DNA from: Roseiterribacter gracilis
GTDB taxonomy: Bacteria; Pseudomonadota; Alphaproteobacteria; BOG-932; Roseiterribacteraceae
Reading direction: 5' to 3'
Assembly: GCA_018332375.1 (NCBI GenBank)
Contig: BOPV01000001.1
Coordinates: 2,666,001 to 2,730,000, forward strand
DNA length: 64,000 bases
The translations under genes and the position numbers were made by a program. Each line of letters opens with the position of its first letter. Position 1 is the first letter of the stretch. This document shows positions 24,799 to 35,458 of this stretch, piece after piece. Below the pieces are notes generated by a model. That model was not told the origin of the DNA. It was given only the letters and a program-made list of their open reading frames with translations, and did not search any database.

Positions 24799-26882
24799 TC
24801 CGCTTCGAAGAGTTGCAGGCTCCGATCGACGACGGTCAATCGGTCGCCTGGATGGAGAATTGTGCCGTCGCCGCGGCCAGTGTCACTGGCCGTGTCGAGC
24901 ATTGCGCGCCAACCGCCACCGAAAATCTGCGGCGGCACGGTGAATTCGACCGGTTCGAAATGGCCGTTGCAAATCACCCACAAAGCCGGCGCGCGACCGG
25001 CCGGGGCAATGACGAACGAGAACAGGCGCGCATCGGGAAAGTCCCAATCTTCCTGGTTGGCTTCGGTACCGTCGGGCGTCACCCAGGTGATGTCCTTGAT
25101 GCCGGCTTCACCGCTCGGCTGCCCGGTCAGAAACCGCGCCCGGCGCAAATTCGGATGTGCTTTGCGCAAACGGATCAACGTGCGCACGAAGTCGAGCAAC
25201 GAGCCGTCGCCCGGAATCGGTTCGGGCCAATCAACCCAGCCGATTTCATTGTCCTGCGCATAGGCGTTGTTGTTGCCGTTCTGCGAGTTGCCGAACTCGT
25301 CGCCCGCCAACAACATCGGCACGCCCTGGCTGAGAAACAGCGTCGCCAGCAAATTGCGCTGCCGGCGCGCGCGATTGGCGAGAATCTCTTTGTCGTCGGT
25401 CGGGCCTTCGACGCCGCCATTCCAACTGGAATTGTCGTCCGACCCGTCGCGATTGTCTTCCAGGTTGGCTTCGTTGTGCTTGCCGTCATAGGCAACCAGA
25501 TCGGCAAGCGTGAAACCGTCATGCGCCGTCACGAAATTGACGCTCGACCACGGGCGGCGTCCGCGATTGCCGTAAATATCGGCCGATCCGGTGATGCGTT
25601 TCGCCATGTCGCCGATCAAGCCGCCGTCACCGCGCCAGAATTTGCGCGCGGTATCGCGAAACTTGTCGTTCCATTCCGACCAACCAGGCGGAAAGCCGCC
25701 GACCTGATAGCCGCCCATACCCATGTCCCATGGTTCAGCAATCAGCTTCACTTTGCTGAGCACCGGATCCTGGCCGATCGCTTTGCAGAAGCCGCCCCAC
25801 GGATCGAATCCGTTCGGTCCGCGTCCCAACGTCGTCGCAAGGTCGAAGCGGAATCCGTCGACGCCCATTCCTTCGACCCACCAACGCAGGGAGTCGAGCA
25901 CCATCTGCAGCACGCGCGGATGATGCAGGTTGAGCGAATTTCCGCAGCCGGTGAAATCGTCGTAGAAGCGACGATTGTCGGGCATCAGCCAATAGTAGCT
26001 GGCGTTATCGATGCCTTTGAGCGACAGCGTCGGGCCCATGTGATTGCCTTCGGCCGTGTGGTTGTAGACCACGTCGAGAATCACCTCGATGCCGGCATCG
26101 TGCAGCTTCAGCACGGTCGAGCGAAACTCGTCCGGCGTGCCGTAACGTTGTTCGGGCGCGAAGAAGGCGATCGAATTATAGCCCCAGTAATTGGTCAGCT
26201 GCTTCTGCACCAAATACCGGTCCTGCACGAAGCCATGCACCGGCAGCAATTCGAGCGCCGTGACGCCCAGCGCCTGCAGATGTTCGACGATCGCATCCGA
26301 AGCCAGCGCCGTGAACTTGCCGCGCAGATGGCCCGGCACGCCGCCATTGCGCATGGTCAGGCCGCGCACATGCGCTTCGTAGACGATCGTGTCGGTCCAA
26401 CGGATGTTGGGCCGGCGATGATTTGGAATGGCGCCGTCGACCAGCACGCATTTCGGCATCTGCCGCGCATTGTCGCGACGGTCGAACGACAAATCTTCTT
26501 TGGCATGGCCGACGCGATAGCCGAAATGCGCGTCGGTCCATTGCAGATCGCCGCGCAACTGCTTTGCGTACGGGTCGAGCAGCAGCTTGTGCGGATTGAA
26601 GCGATGTCCCGCGCTGGGCTCGTACGGGCCGTGCACGCGATAGCCGTAGATCTGCCCCGGCCGCGCGTCCGGCAAATAGCCGTGCCAGACCTCGTCGGTA
26701 TATTCGGGCAAGGTGATGCGTTCGATCTCGCGCGCACCGTTGGCGTCGAACAGGCACAATTCGACTTTGGTCGCGTTGGCCGAGAAGAGCGCGAAATTAG
26801 CGCCGCGCCCGTCCCAAGTCGCGCCGAGCGGAAACGGCAAGCCCGGCTGCAGCCGCGTGCTTCGAACGAGCGCCATGTTCAA
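24795..26882 (-). CDS. glgX: Glycogen debranching enzyme GlgX
   Basis: The 695-aa GH13 isoamylase-type enzyme hydrolyses alpha-1,6 branches of glycogen-like glucan to give linear maltodextrins. The N-terminal CBM48 ([20 protein letters not shown]) is followed by [15 protein letters not shown], catalytic Asp in [12 protein letters not shown], Glu in LIAEPWDMG and Asp in [13 protein letters not shown]. It would supply linear chains to MalQ and TreY encoded downstream. The ATG overlaps the glgB stop (ATGA), and its own stop overlaps treZ the same way. Confidence 0.95.
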   Translation of the reverse strand: MNMALVRSTRLQPGLPFPLGATWDGRGANFALFSANATKVELCLFDANGAREIERITLPEYTDEVWHGYLPDARPGQIYGYRVHGPYEPSAGHRFNPHKLLLDPYAKQLRGDLQWTDAHFGYRVGHAKEDLSFDRRDNARQMPKCVLVDGAIPNHRRPNIRWTDTIVYEAHVRGLTMRNGGVPGHLRGKFTALASDAIVEHLQALGVTALELLPVHGFVQDRYLVQKQLTNYWGYNSIAFFAPEQRYGTPDEFRSTVLKLHDAGIEVILDVVYNHTAEGNHMGPTLSLKGIDNASYYWLMPDNRRFYDDFTGCGNSLNLHHPRVLQMVLDSLRWWVEGMGVDGFRFDLATTLGRGPNGFDPWGGFCKAIGQDPVLSKVKLIAEPWDMGMGGYQVGGFPPGWSEWNDKFRDTARKFWRGDGGLIGDMAKRITGSADIYGNRGRRPWSSVNFVTAHDGFTLADLVAYDGKHNEANLEDNRDGSDDNSSWNGGVEGPTDDKEILANRARRQRNLLATLFLSQGVPMLLAGDEFGNSQNGNNNAYAQDNEIGWVDWPEPIPGDGSLLDFVRTLIRLRKAHPNLRRARFLTGQPSGEAGIKDITWVTPDGTEANQEDWDFPDARLFSFVIAPAGRAPALWVICNGHFEPVEFTVPPQIFGGGWRAMLDTASDTGRGDGTILHPGDRLTVVDRSLQLFEAE

Positions 26883-29092
26883 ACCGCCGGAACGAGAATC
26901 AGTGTTGCCAACGGGGGCAGAGTCAGCGCGATCGACCAGGCACGGCCTTGGCTGCCGATTGGTTCGGCCTCGACGCCGTCGCCGTTATGCACGTTCGAGC
27001 CGCCATAAAAGTGGCTGTCGCTGTTGAGCGCTTCGCGCCATCTGCCCGGCCCCGGTACACCGACGCGATAGTGATGCCGCACCGACGGCGTGAAGTTGCA
27101 GATGGTCAGCGACGGCGCGTCGCCTTCGTCGCCTTTGCGCAAAAAGGCGATGACTGAATTCTGGTTGTCGGATGCCTCGACCCATTCAAAGCCATGCGGC
27201 TCGGTGTCAAAGCGATGCAGCGATGGCGTCGCGCGGTAGAGCGCGTTCAGATCGCGCACCAGACGTTGCACGCCTTCGTGGCCAGGCTGATCAAGCAGGC
27301 CCCAGTCCAATTCGCTGTCGTGATTCCACTCGCGCGCTTGCGCGATCTCGCAACCCATGAACAGCAACTTCTTGCCGGGATGCGTCCACATGAACGCGTA
27401 GTAGGCGCGCAGGTTGGCGAATTTCTGCCAGGCATCGCCGGGCATTTTCGTCAGCAGCGAGCCTTTGCCATGCACCACCTCGTCGTGGCTGAGCGGCAGA
27501 ATGAAATTCTCGCTGAAGGCATAGACGAGGCTGAAGGTGATCTCGTTCTGGTGCCAGGCGCGATAGACCGGCTCACGCTCAACATATTTCAGCGTGTCGT
27601 GCATCCAGCCCATGTTCCATTTCCAGCCGAATCCCAAGCCGCCGACATAGGTCGGGCGCGACACGTTGGGCCACGCGGTCGATTCTTCGGCCGCCGTCAT
27701 CGCGCCGGGAAAGCGCTCGTACCAAAGCTCGTTCAGCTTGCGCAGGAATTCGATCGAGCCGAGATTTTCGCGCCCACCGAATTTGTTCGGCACCCATTCG
27801 CCGGCCTTGCGGCTGTAATCGAGATACAGCATCGACGCGACTGCATCGAAGCGCAGCCCATCGATATGAAACCGCTCGCCCCAATAGATCGCGGCGCCGG
27901 TCAGGAAGTTCGACACTTCCGGCCGTTCGAGATTGTAGATCAGCGAATTCCAGTCGGGATGAAATCCCTGGCGCGGGTCGGCATGTTCGTAGAGATGCGT
28001 GCCGTCGAAATCGCCGAGCCCATGCGGATCATTGGGAAAATGCGCTGCGACGTAATCGACGATGACGCCGATCCCGGCCTGGTGAAACGCATCGATCAGA
28101 TATTGAAAATCCTGCGGCGTGCCGTAGCGGCTGGTCGGTGCGTAGAGGCCGGTCGGCTGATAGCCCCACGAACCATCGAACGGGAATTCATTGACCGGCA
28201 TGAACTCGACATGGGTGAAGCCGAGATCTTTGACGTAGGGCACCAGCGTGTCGGCGAGGTCGCGATACGAGTACCAGCGATTCCCGTCCCAATGGCGCCG
28301 CCAAGAACCGAGATGCACTTCGTAGATCGAGATCGGCGCGCCCGTCGCGTGACGTTCGGCGCGCGATTTCATCCAGGCATCGTCGTTCCATGCGACCGGT
28401 GCAGGATCGTCCACGATCGACGCGGTGCGCGGACGAAGCTCGGCGCGAAACGCAAACGGATCTGCTTTCTGCGGCAGCAGCGCACCGTTGGCGTCGAGCA
28501 GTTCGAATTTGTAGTGCGCGCCCGGCGCGACGCCGGGCACGAACAATTCCCACGCACCAGCATCATGGCGCAGCCGCATCGGATGACGGCGCCCGTCCCA
28601 CTGGTTGAAATCGCCCACGACGCTGACGCGGCGCGCGTTGGGTGCCCAGACGACAAACGCGACGCCGGTAACGCCGTCGAGCTCGATCGCATGCGCGCCG
28701 AACTTGTCCCACGGACGGTGATGCCGGCCTTCGCGCCAGAGATGCACGTCGAGATCGCCGAGGATCGGCGGGAAGCGATACGGGTCTTCGATGTCGAGCG
28801 GACCCAACGGCCAATGCACGCGCCAGCGATAACTGCCAGGCGCACGATCGAGCGACGCTTCAAACAGGCCAGCCGGATGCAGCTTCGTCGCGACGGCAAG
28901 CACGGCGCCGTCGCGATCGACGACTTCGATGTTGGCGGCATCGGGCTGGAAGGTGCGCAGCACCCAGCCCTGCTGCAGCCGGTGCGGACCAAGCAAGCCA
29001 AACGGATCGCGATGACGCCCAGCAATCAGCGCTTCGATGTCGGCCGTGCTGGGCCGTGCTTCACGGCGCAGTTCGTCGTCCAGCACGGTCAT
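26879..29092 (-). CDS. glgB: 1,4-alpha-glucan branching enzyme
   Basis: The 737-aa enzyme introduces alpha-1,6 branches into linear glucan. It has the long proteobacterial N-terminal module ([11 protein letters not shown]), then CBM48 ([20 protein letters not shown]), barrel motifs [11 protein letters not shown], nucleophile Asp in [17 protein letters not shown], Glu in AEESTAWP, and [13 protein letters not shown]. The family block before the first barrel loop reads [11 protein letters not shown], a small departure from the usual VPGHF. It follows treS-mak and glgE, the enzymes that make the linear substrate. ATGA overlaps are present at both ends. Confidence 0.96.
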   Translation of the reverse strand: MTVLDDELRREARPSTADIEALIAGRHRDPFGLLGPHRLQQGWVLRTFQPDAANIEVVDRDGAVLAVATKLHPAGLFEASLDRAPGSYRWRVHWPLGPLDIEDPYRFPPILGDLDVHLWREGRHHRPWDKFGAHAIELDGVTGVAFVVWAPNARRVSVVGDFNQWDGRRHPMRLRHDAGAWELFVPGVAPGAHYKFELLDANGALLPQKADPFAFRAELRPRTASIVDDPAPVAWNDDAWMKSRAERHATGAPISIYEVHLGSWRRHWDGNRWYSYRDLADTLVPYVKDLGFTHVEFMPVNEFPFDGSWGYQPTGLYAPTSRYGTPQDFQYLIDAFHQAGIGVIVDYVAAHFPNDPHGLGDFDGTHLYEHADPRQGFHPDWNSLIYNLERPEVSNFLTGAAIYWGERFHIDGLRFDAVASMLYLDYSRKAGEWVPNKFGGRENLGSIEFLRKLNELWYERFPGAMTAAEESTAWPNVSRPTYVGGLGFGWKWNMGWMHDTLKYVEREPVYRAWHQNEITFSLVYAFSENFILPLSHDEVVHGKGSLLTKMPGDAWQKFANLRAYYAFMWTHPGKKLLFMGCEIAQAREWNHDSELDWGLLDQPGHEGVQRLVRDLNALYRATPSLHRFDTEPHGFEWVEASDNQNSVIAFLRKGDEGDAPSLTICNFTPSVRHHYRVGVPGPGRWREALNSDSHFYGGSNVHNGDGVEAEPIGSQGRAWSIALTLPPLATLILVPAV

Positions 29093-32000
29093 TGTTCCTC
29101 CGGCGGAAACAGCAAGGTCAACGCGCCAGCCAACGGAATCACCGCCCAGGCTGGACGGTTCGCGAGCTCGTAATCGATTTCGTAGAAAGCGCGATCGATC
29201 GTCGCCGCATCGAGCAGGGCGGACGACGCATCGCCGCTGGCGAACTTGCGATCGCCCGCCAGCGTCTCTTCGTAGGTGGTGCGGAACGCCATCTGCGCGC
29301 GCTCGCGCCAGCCGAAGGCCAAACCTTCGACGATGTTGCGGCGTTGCGCCTGGTCGGGCAGCACTTCGCGCAACACCGTCCAGGCTGCGTAGTCGAAGCT
29401 GCGCAACATGCCCGCAACGTCGGCGGCGGGCATCGTCTTGTACCGCCGGTCGGCGAGATTCTTGGCCGGCTCGCCTTCGAAATCGACGATCTGGACGTCG
29501 GCGCGCGTAATCAGCAATTGGCCGAGATGCAGATCGCCATGCACGCGAATCTTCACGCCATAGTCTTCGCCGCGCGGCAGCGACAGTTTGGCGGCAATGT
29601 CGGCGCGACGCGCCAATAGCTGCTCGGCGATTTCGCGCGTCTGATTGTCGAGCGAGCCGAGGCTGCGTTCGAGCCGCGTCAAGGTTGCGTCGATACGCGT
29701 ACGCCGCGTCGCTTCCCAGGCATCGAAGTCCTGGCTGGTGATCGGCTCAGGCGCGAAGGCAGGCACGTCCGGCCGCGATGCCAAGGCTTGATGCAGTTCG
29801 GCCAGACGTCGGCCCATTTGCGCGGCCAGCACCAGATACTCGCCCGCAATGTCGGGACGTGCCGCGATTTCTTCGACCGGCAACAGCGCATGTTCGTCAA
29901 CGAAGCGGCGCAGCCAGCCGATTGCGTGCGACCAGGCATCGCCCTGGTTCAAGACATAGCGATGCGCAACCGCGAGCGCGGTCGGCGTGCCGCTTTCATC
30001 CAGCCGCTCGATCGAACCGAAGAACGTCGGCGTGTTGGCGTAGCCCGCTTCGGTGAGGAAGCGGCCCATCTCGATTTCCGGATGCAGCGACGGTTCGACT
30101 TTGCGGTAGAGCTTCACCACCGCGCGCTCGGGAATCAGCATCGAACTATTGGATTGTTCGCCGCCGACCGGCGTCGCCTCGACGCCAGTGAGATCGAGAT
30201 CGGCGAGCTCGGGCGTTCCACGTGCCACGATGCGCGCACCGGTCTCGGTCAGAACTTCGCGTCCGCTGCGCATCAAGCCCAACAGCATCGGTGCAAAGCC
30301 CGGCGTGCCGGCTGCATCGACCAGCACGCCTTCGCGTGGTCCGCGGCGCAGCTTGGCGACGACGCCGGTCAGGCGCGGCGTCGGCAGGTCGCTGAGCGCC
30401 GTCCAATCAGCTGCGAAGGGAAGCTGGTAATGTTGCGTCGTGCCGTCCGCGGTCAGGTGATCGACGAACACGAGTCCGGCAACGCCGCTTTCCAGCACGA
30501 CACGGTCGGTGATGCGCGGCCGGGCACGCGCCGAGGCTTTGTCGGCGAACCAGCGCCGCGCCGCCATCCAGTCGGGCAGAATATCGTGTTCCAGAAAACC
30601 GCGATTGCGCTGGTCGAGAACCGGCGCGCCACCGCTCACCACCAAGGTGACGTATTCCGGCAGCATCGTCTGCGCCAACGGTTCGATGTCGTCGGGCAGC
30701 TCGCCCGGATCGGCGAGATCGAACCAATAAAACCCGTAAGGCGGCAAAGTCAGCGTGTAGGGCGTGTCGCCGACGATCGGAAAACGTGAACGGCCCAGCA
30801 CTTCGACGGGTACGCGGCCGCGCCATGCGGAGAGATCGAGGCTGGTCGCCTGCGCCGCGCGCGACAGGTTCGCGATGCACAGCACCGACGTACCTTCATA
30901 TTCGCGCACATAGGCAAGGATCGGACGTTCCTTGGGATAGAGGAAACGCTGCGTGCCGCGGCCGAACACCTTCGCCCGCGCGCGTCGCGCTGCGATCAGC
31001 CGCTTCATCCAATTCAGCAACGACGCCGAGTTGCGCGCTTGCGCTTCGACATTGATTGCCTGAAAGCCGTAGACCGGGTCCTGAATCGGCGGCAGCAACA
31101 GCGACGCCGGATCGGCGCGACTGAAGCCGCCGCTACGGTCGGGCGACCATTGCATCGGCGTGCGCACGCCGTTGCGGTCACCAAGATAGACATTGTCGCC
31201 CATGCCGATCTCGTCGCCGTAATACATGACCGGCGTGCCGGGCATCGACATCAGCAGACTGTTCATCAGCTCGATCTTGCGCCGGTCATTGTCCATTAGC
31301 GGCGCAAGGCGGCGGCGAATGCCGAGATTGATGCGCGCACGCGGATCGGCGGCATAGGTCGACCACAAATAATCGCGCTCTTTGTCGGTCACCATTTCGA
31401 GCGTCAGCTCGTCATGGTTGCGCAGAAAGATCGCCCATTGGCAGTTCGCCGGAATGTCCGGCGTCTGACGCATAATGTCGGTGATCGGATGACGGTCTTC
31501 GCGCGCCACTGCCATGTACATGCGCGGCATCAGCGGAAAGTGGAACGCCATGTGGCATTCGTCGCCGTCGCCGAAATAATGCTGCGTGTCTTCCGGCCAC
31601 TGGTTCGCTTCAGCGAGCAAGAAGCGATCGGGAAAGCGCGCATCGAGCGCAGCGCGCAGATCTTTGATGACTTTGTGCGTTTCGGGCAGATTCTCGTTAT
31701 TGGTCCCGTCGCGTTCGACGAGATACGGAATCGCGTCGAGCCGCAGCCCGTCAACGCCCATTTCCAACCACTGATACATGATCTTGATGATGGATTTCAT
31801 CACCAAGGGATTGTCGAAATTCAGATCGGGCTGGTGGCTGAAAAACCGGTGCCAGAAATATTGGCCGGCCACCGGATCCCAGGTCCAGTTGGACGTCTCG
31901 GTGTCTTTGAAGATGATGCGCGTCTCAAGATATTTCTGATCCGTATCCGACCAGACGTACCAATTCCGTGCGCGCGATCCTTTCGGCGCGCGGCGCGCAC

Positions 32001-32406
32001 GCTGAAACCACGGATGCTGGTCCGAGGTGTGATTGATCACCAGCTCGGTCACGACTTTCATGCCGCGCGCATGCGCTTCGCGCACGAAGCCGCGGAAGTC
32101 GCGCATACTGCCGTAGGACGGATTGATCGCGCTGTAGTCCGCAATGTCGTAGCCGTCATCGCGCAGCGGTGACGGATAGAACGGCAACAGCCAGATCACA
32201 TCGACGCCGAGATCTTGCAAATGATCGAGCCGTTGCGTCAGGCCGGCAAAGTCGCCGACGCCGTCATTGTTGGCGTCGAAGAACGACTTCACATGCAGCT
32301 GATAGATGATCGCGTCTTTGAACCAACTTGGGTCCGTCGAGCGCGCCGTATCGGCCTGCGTCGAAGTCGCGATCATGTTTTTGTCGTCGTCAGTTCGGCG
32401 TTGCAT
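29089..32406 (-). CDS. Trehalose synthase / maltokinase fusion
   Basis: The roughly 1105-aa bifunctional protein joins TreS (residues about 25-560) to a maltokinase (about 580-1105). TreS interconverts trehalose and maltose: [20 protein letters not shown], nucleophile Asp near 222 in [11 protein letters not shown], Glu near 268 in [22 protein letters not shown]. The kinase half has the APH-like catalytic block [12 protein letters not shown] near 954 and the metal-binding DFEGEP near 977, and phosphorylates maltose to maltose-1-phosphate for GlgE. TreS-Mak fusion is a known arrangement of the GlgE pathway. Start choice is open: ATG 32406 overlaps glgE by 17 bases, ATG 32376 starts 14 bases after it, and neither has a clear ribosome-binding site. 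Confidence 0.94.
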   Translation of the reverse strand: MQRRTDDDKNMIATSTQADTARSTDPSWFKDAIIYQLHVKSFFDANNDGVGDFAGLTQRLDHLQDLGVDVIWLLPFYPSPLRDDGYDIADYSAINPSYGSMRDFRGFVREAHARGMKVVTELVINHTSDQHPWFQRARRAPKGSRARNWYVWSDTDQKYLETRIIFKDTETSNWTWDPVAGQYFWHRFFSHQPDLNFDNPLVMKSIIKIMYQWLEMGVDGLRLDAIPYLVERDGTNNENLPETHKVIKDLRAALDARFPDRFLLAEANQWPEDTQHYFGDGDECHMAFHFPLMPRMYMAVAREDRHPITDIMRQTPDIPANCQWAIFLRNHDELTLEMVTDKERDYLWSTYAADPRARINLGIRRRLAPLMDNDRRKIELMNSLLMSMPGTPVMYYGDEIGMGDNVYLGDRNGVRTPMQWSPDRSGGFSRADPASLLLPPIQDPVYGFQAINVEAQARNSASLLNWMKRLIAARRARAKVFGRGTQRFLYPKERPILAYVREYEGTSVLCIANLSRAAQATSLDLSAWRGRVPVEVLGRSRFPIVGDTPYTLTLPPYGFYWFDLADPGELPDDIEPLAQTMLPEYVTLVVSGGAPVLDQRNRGFLEHDILPDWMAARRWFADKASARARPRITDRVVLESGVAGLVFVDHLTADGTTQHYQLPFAADWTALSDLPTPRLTGVVAKLRRGPREGVLVDAAGTPGFAPMLLGLMRSGREVLTETGARIVARGTPELADLDLTGVEATPVGGEQSNSSMLIPERAVVKLYRKVEPSLHPEIEMGRFLTEAGYANTPTFFGSIERLDESGTPTALAVAHRYVLNQGDAWSHAIGWLRRFVDEHALLPVEEIAARPDIAGEYLVLAAQMGRRLAELHQALASRPDVPAFAPEPITSQDFDAWEATRRTRIDATLTRLERSLGSLDNQTREIAEQLLARRADIAAKLSLPRGEDYGVKIRVHGDLHLGQLLITRADVQIVDFEGEPAKNLADRRYKTMPAADVAGMLRSFDYAAWTVLREVLPDQAQRRNIVEGLAFGWRERAQMAFRTTYEETLAGDRKFASGDASSALLDAATIDRAFYEIDYELANRPAWAVIPLAGALTLLFPPEEQ

Positions 32407-35400
32407 GCAGCAGCAGACATGGTTCGTCCGGCGTCAGCGTGATCGTCGGCCAGGATTGAAAGGTGACGCTGTGCTGGCGCAGCAGGTCTGTGTAAGTGCC
32501 TTGCGACAGTTCGATCGGGCACGACCGGCCGCGTTGCGGGTCGAGCAGGATCGCGGCGTAGATCACGTGACTGCGATCGGGCGCGTCTTTGGCGAAGAAC
32601 AGAACCTGGTCGTCTTGCGCGTCGAGAAAGCGCGCATTGGCGAAATCCTGCAGCGCCGGATATTGGCGGCGCAGCTGGTTCACGCGACTGATCAGCGGCT
32701 TGATGTTGCCGGGCCGATCGAGATCCCAGACTTTGTACTGGTACTTTTCGCTGTCGAGATATTCTTCCTTGCCCGGCACGGCCCGCGCCTCAGCAAGTTC
32801 GAAGCCTTGATAGATGCCGTAGATGCTCGACAGCAGCGATGCGAGCAGGAAGCGAATCCGGAACCCCGGCACGCCACTCGTCTGCAGAAACTTGGGCAGA
32901 ATGTCGGGCGTGTTGGGGAAGAAGTTCGGGCGATAATAGGCGCGCATCTCGCCCGACAATTCACGCACATACTCGATCAACTCCGCCTTGGTGTTGCGCC
33001 AGGTGAAGTAGGTATAGCTCTGCGTGAAGCCGGCTTTGGCCAGACGCTTCATCATCTTCGGACGCGTGAAAGCTTCGGCGAGGAAGATCACGTCGGGATC
33101 GCGCGCCTGCACTTCACGGATCATCCACTCCCAGAACGGCAGCGGCTTGGTGTGCGGATTGTCGACACGAAAGATTTTGACGCCTTCCGACACCCAGAAC
33201 AGAACCACGTCGCGCAGCGCATTCCACAAGGCCTGCCGGTGCGGCCCGTAGAACTCGACATTGACGATGTCTTCGTACTTCTTCGGCGGATTTTCCGCGT
33301 AGCGCATCGATCCGTCGGGCCGCCACTGGAACCAGTCTTTGTGGTCCTTTAGCCAGGGATGATCGGGCGAACACTGGATGGCGAAGTCCAGCGCGACTTC
33401 CATACCGTGCTCGCGCACCGCGCTTTGAAACCGCCGGAATGCGTCGATGCCGCCCAGATCGCGATGCACCGCATCGTGCCCGCCTTCGTCGGCACCGATC
33501 GCGTACGGACTGCCAGGCTCGTCCGGCCCGGCGGTCAGCGAATTGTTGGCGCCTTTGCGGTTGGTGCGTCCGATCGGATGGATCGGCGTCAGATAGACGA
33601 CGTCGAATCCATGATCGCGAATCGCCGGCAGACGCGCGATGCAGTCGTCGAAATTCGTGCCGCGTGTCGGGTCATCACCCTGGCTGCGCGGAAAGAATTC
33701 GTACCAGGACGCGAATTGCGCCACACGCCGATCGACGGTGATTTCCAGCGTGCGCTCGTAGGCGGTCAGATCGCGCTTGGGCTGGATCGCACGCACCGCA
33801 TCGCGCAATTCGGGCGACAACAACGACACGCGATTGTCGAGCAGCTTGGTCAGCTGTTCGCGCGCCGGTCCGGTCGCTTCTTGCAGCGCCTTGCCGACAA
33901 CAAGGTGGCCCTCAGCGAGATCGAGGTCGAGACTTTGCCCCGCCGCCTGCTTCTTCAACGTGTCGCGCCGCCAGCTTTCGAACGCGTCGGTCCAGGCTTC
34001 GACGGTGAAGAACCAACGGCCGGGACGATCGACGACGAAGTCGCCGGTCCAACGGTCGTTGTCGTAAGGCAGCAGGCGCGCGAAATGCCAACCCGCCTCC
34101 CCGGGGCGGCGATAACGCACGCGCGCTGCAAGCACATCGTGCCCATCGCGCAAAATGTCGGCCCAGACTTCGACCCGGTCGCCGACCGTGTGCTTGACCG
34201 GAAAGCGGCCGCCATCCAGCTCGGGCCAGACATTCTCGATCGCGACCCGCGCCAGCGGCGACCAGTCGGGATGGTGCGCGGCAGGCAGCTGCGGCCGCGC
34301 TTCGCTGGTACGCGTCGCGCGATCAAGCGCGAAGAGATGAAAACCGTAAGGCGCCAGCGCGATACGCGCACGCGGTTCGATTTCGTCGGCGCCAGGCGTG
34401 CAGTCGCGCAACGACTCTTCCGGTGCGTCGACCAGCCGTGCCAAGGCGAACCGGTCGATCTCGATCGTCACGTCGCCGTCGGTGCGCGTGAGAAAGATCG
34501 CGCTGTGGCGGCCATCGTCGCTGGTGCGGATCAACGCAACCGCGCCACCGAGATCGACGCGGCGTAACGATCCGTCCTGCTGCAGCGCTGGGATCGACGC
34601 AGCGGCACGATTGATGGCGGCAATGTCTTCTGACAGATCGAAGGCAGGCGCTTCGCGCGGCCAAGGTCGCGAACGCACAACGTCGAGCGCGCGGCGGAAT
34701 CCGAACTCGTACCCGACCGGCAGCATGCCGCCAGTTGAGAAGGCCAAGGTCAGGGCCCAGCGTTGCAGATAGGCGCGCCGGATCAGCGCCGCGTCGGTGA
34801 GGCCCAGCTCTTCAGCCAGCCGCGGCGTATCGTGGCTTTCTGGAAAGCCGATCGACGGTGCGATGCGACGCACATGGTCGTGCTGTTCGATCGCCCAGGG
34901 TGCGCGCAGATCCCACCACTTCACCGAGTTGAACAGAAAGTCGAACCCTGCCGTCGCCAGCTGGTCGATTTGCTGCATCGTGCAGCCGAGCGTTTCAGCG
35001 ACGAACAACACGTCGTCGGCCTGGCCGCGCGCAGCTTCGATCAGGCTGCGCCAGGTGCCGGCCGGCAGCTTGTACGCGGCGTTGGCCTGGATCGCGCGGA
35101 CGCCGGCATCGATCAGGCCGCGCAGATGCGCCTGGGCGACGGACAGACTGTCTGCCCGCCCGACCGCCAGATCTACCATCAACCGCAATCCGTTTGCGGT
35201 GGACGCATCGGCAAGGCGCCGCACGGCCGGCAGCAACGGACCGCCGCCGAGCCGCGCATCCAGCTGATCGGATTCCGCCGCGGCCAGCGAACTGACGAAC
35301 ACAGTGTCGAAGCCCATCGCCGCAACGCGCGGCAATTGCGCGATCAGCGCGTCGATGTCACCGATGATCAGCGGAAACAGATCATAGATGCGCGGCGCGG

Positions 35401-35458
35401 CTTTGCGCGCGCTGTGCGCCGTGGTTGCGGGCGCTGGCGCCGTAACATCCATGGTCAT
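32390..35458 (-). CDS. glgE: GlgE: alpha-1,4-glucan:maltose-1-phosphate maltosyltransferase, N-terminally extended
   Basis: The 1022-aa enzyme transfers maltosyl units from maltose-1-phosphate onto alpha-1,4 glucan. From about residue 390 it is canonical GlgE: nucleophile D766 in IFRVDNPHTKP, acid/base E795 in IFLAEAFTRP, and RPNFFPNTPDILPKF carrying the third Asp. Actinobacterial GlgE is about 660-700 aa. Here residues 1-385 form an additional GH13-like half whose corresponding block GVRAIQANAAYKLP has Asn126 at the nucleophile position and E155 exactly 29 residues later, the same spacing as D766-E795. This half is therefore probably non-catalytic. The ATG at 35458 overlaps the otsA stop (TGATG). 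Confidence 0.93.
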   Translation of the reverse strand: MTMDVTAPAPATTAHSARKAAPRIYDLFPLIIGDIDALIAQLPRVAAMGFDTVFVSSLAAAESDQLDARLGGGPLLPAVRRLADASTANGLRLMVDLAVGRADSLSVAQAHLRGLIDAGVRAIQANAAYKLPAGTWRSLIEAARGQADDVLFVAETLGCTMQQIDQLATAGFDFLFNSVKWWDLRAPWAIEQHDHVRRIAPSIGFPESHDTPRLAEELGLTDAALIRRAYLQRWALTLAFSTGGMLPVGYEFGFRRALDVVRSRPWPREAPAFDLSEDIAAINRAAASIPALQQDGSLRRVDLGGAVALIRTSDDGRHSAIFLTRTDGDVTIEIDRFALARLVDAPEESLRDCTPGADEIEPRARIALAPYGFHLFALDRATRTSEARPQLPAAHHPDWSPLARVAIENVWPELDGGRFPVKHTVGDRVEVWADILRDGHDVLAARVRYRRPGEAGWHFARLLPYDNDRWTGDFVVDRPGRWFFTVEAWTDAFESWRRDTLKKQAAGQSLDLDLAEGHLVVGKALQEATGPAREQLTKLLDNRVSLLSPELRDAVRAIQPKRDLTAYERTLEITVDRRVAQFASWYEFFPRSQGDDPTRGTNFDDCIARLPAIRDHGFDVVYLTPIHPIGRTNRKGANNSLTAGPDEPGSPYAIGADEGGHDAVHRDLGGIDAFRRFQSAVREHGMEVALDFAIQCSPDHPWLKDHKDWFQWRPDGSMRYAENPPKKYEDIVNVEFYGPHRQALWNALRDVVLFWVSEGVKIFRVDNPHTKPLPFWEWMIREVQARDPDVIFLAEAFTRPKMMKRLAKAGFTQSYTYFTWRNTKAELIEYVRELSGEMRAYYRPNFFPNTPDILPKFLQTSGVPGFRIRFLLASLLSSIYGIYQGFELAEARAVPGKEEYLDSEKYQYKVWDLDRPGNIKPLISRVNQLRRQYPALQDFANARFLDAQDDQVLFFAKDAPDRSHVIYAAILLDPQRGRSCPIELSQGTYTDLLRQHSVTFQSWPTITLTPDEPCLLLHATPN

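Noticed and set aside
24504..27008. Plus-strand open frame of 834 codons, and a similar one at 27194-29173
   Set aside because: Both are antisense to treZ/glgX and glgB, which have clear family motifs. No ribosome-binding site or recognisable domain supports them.
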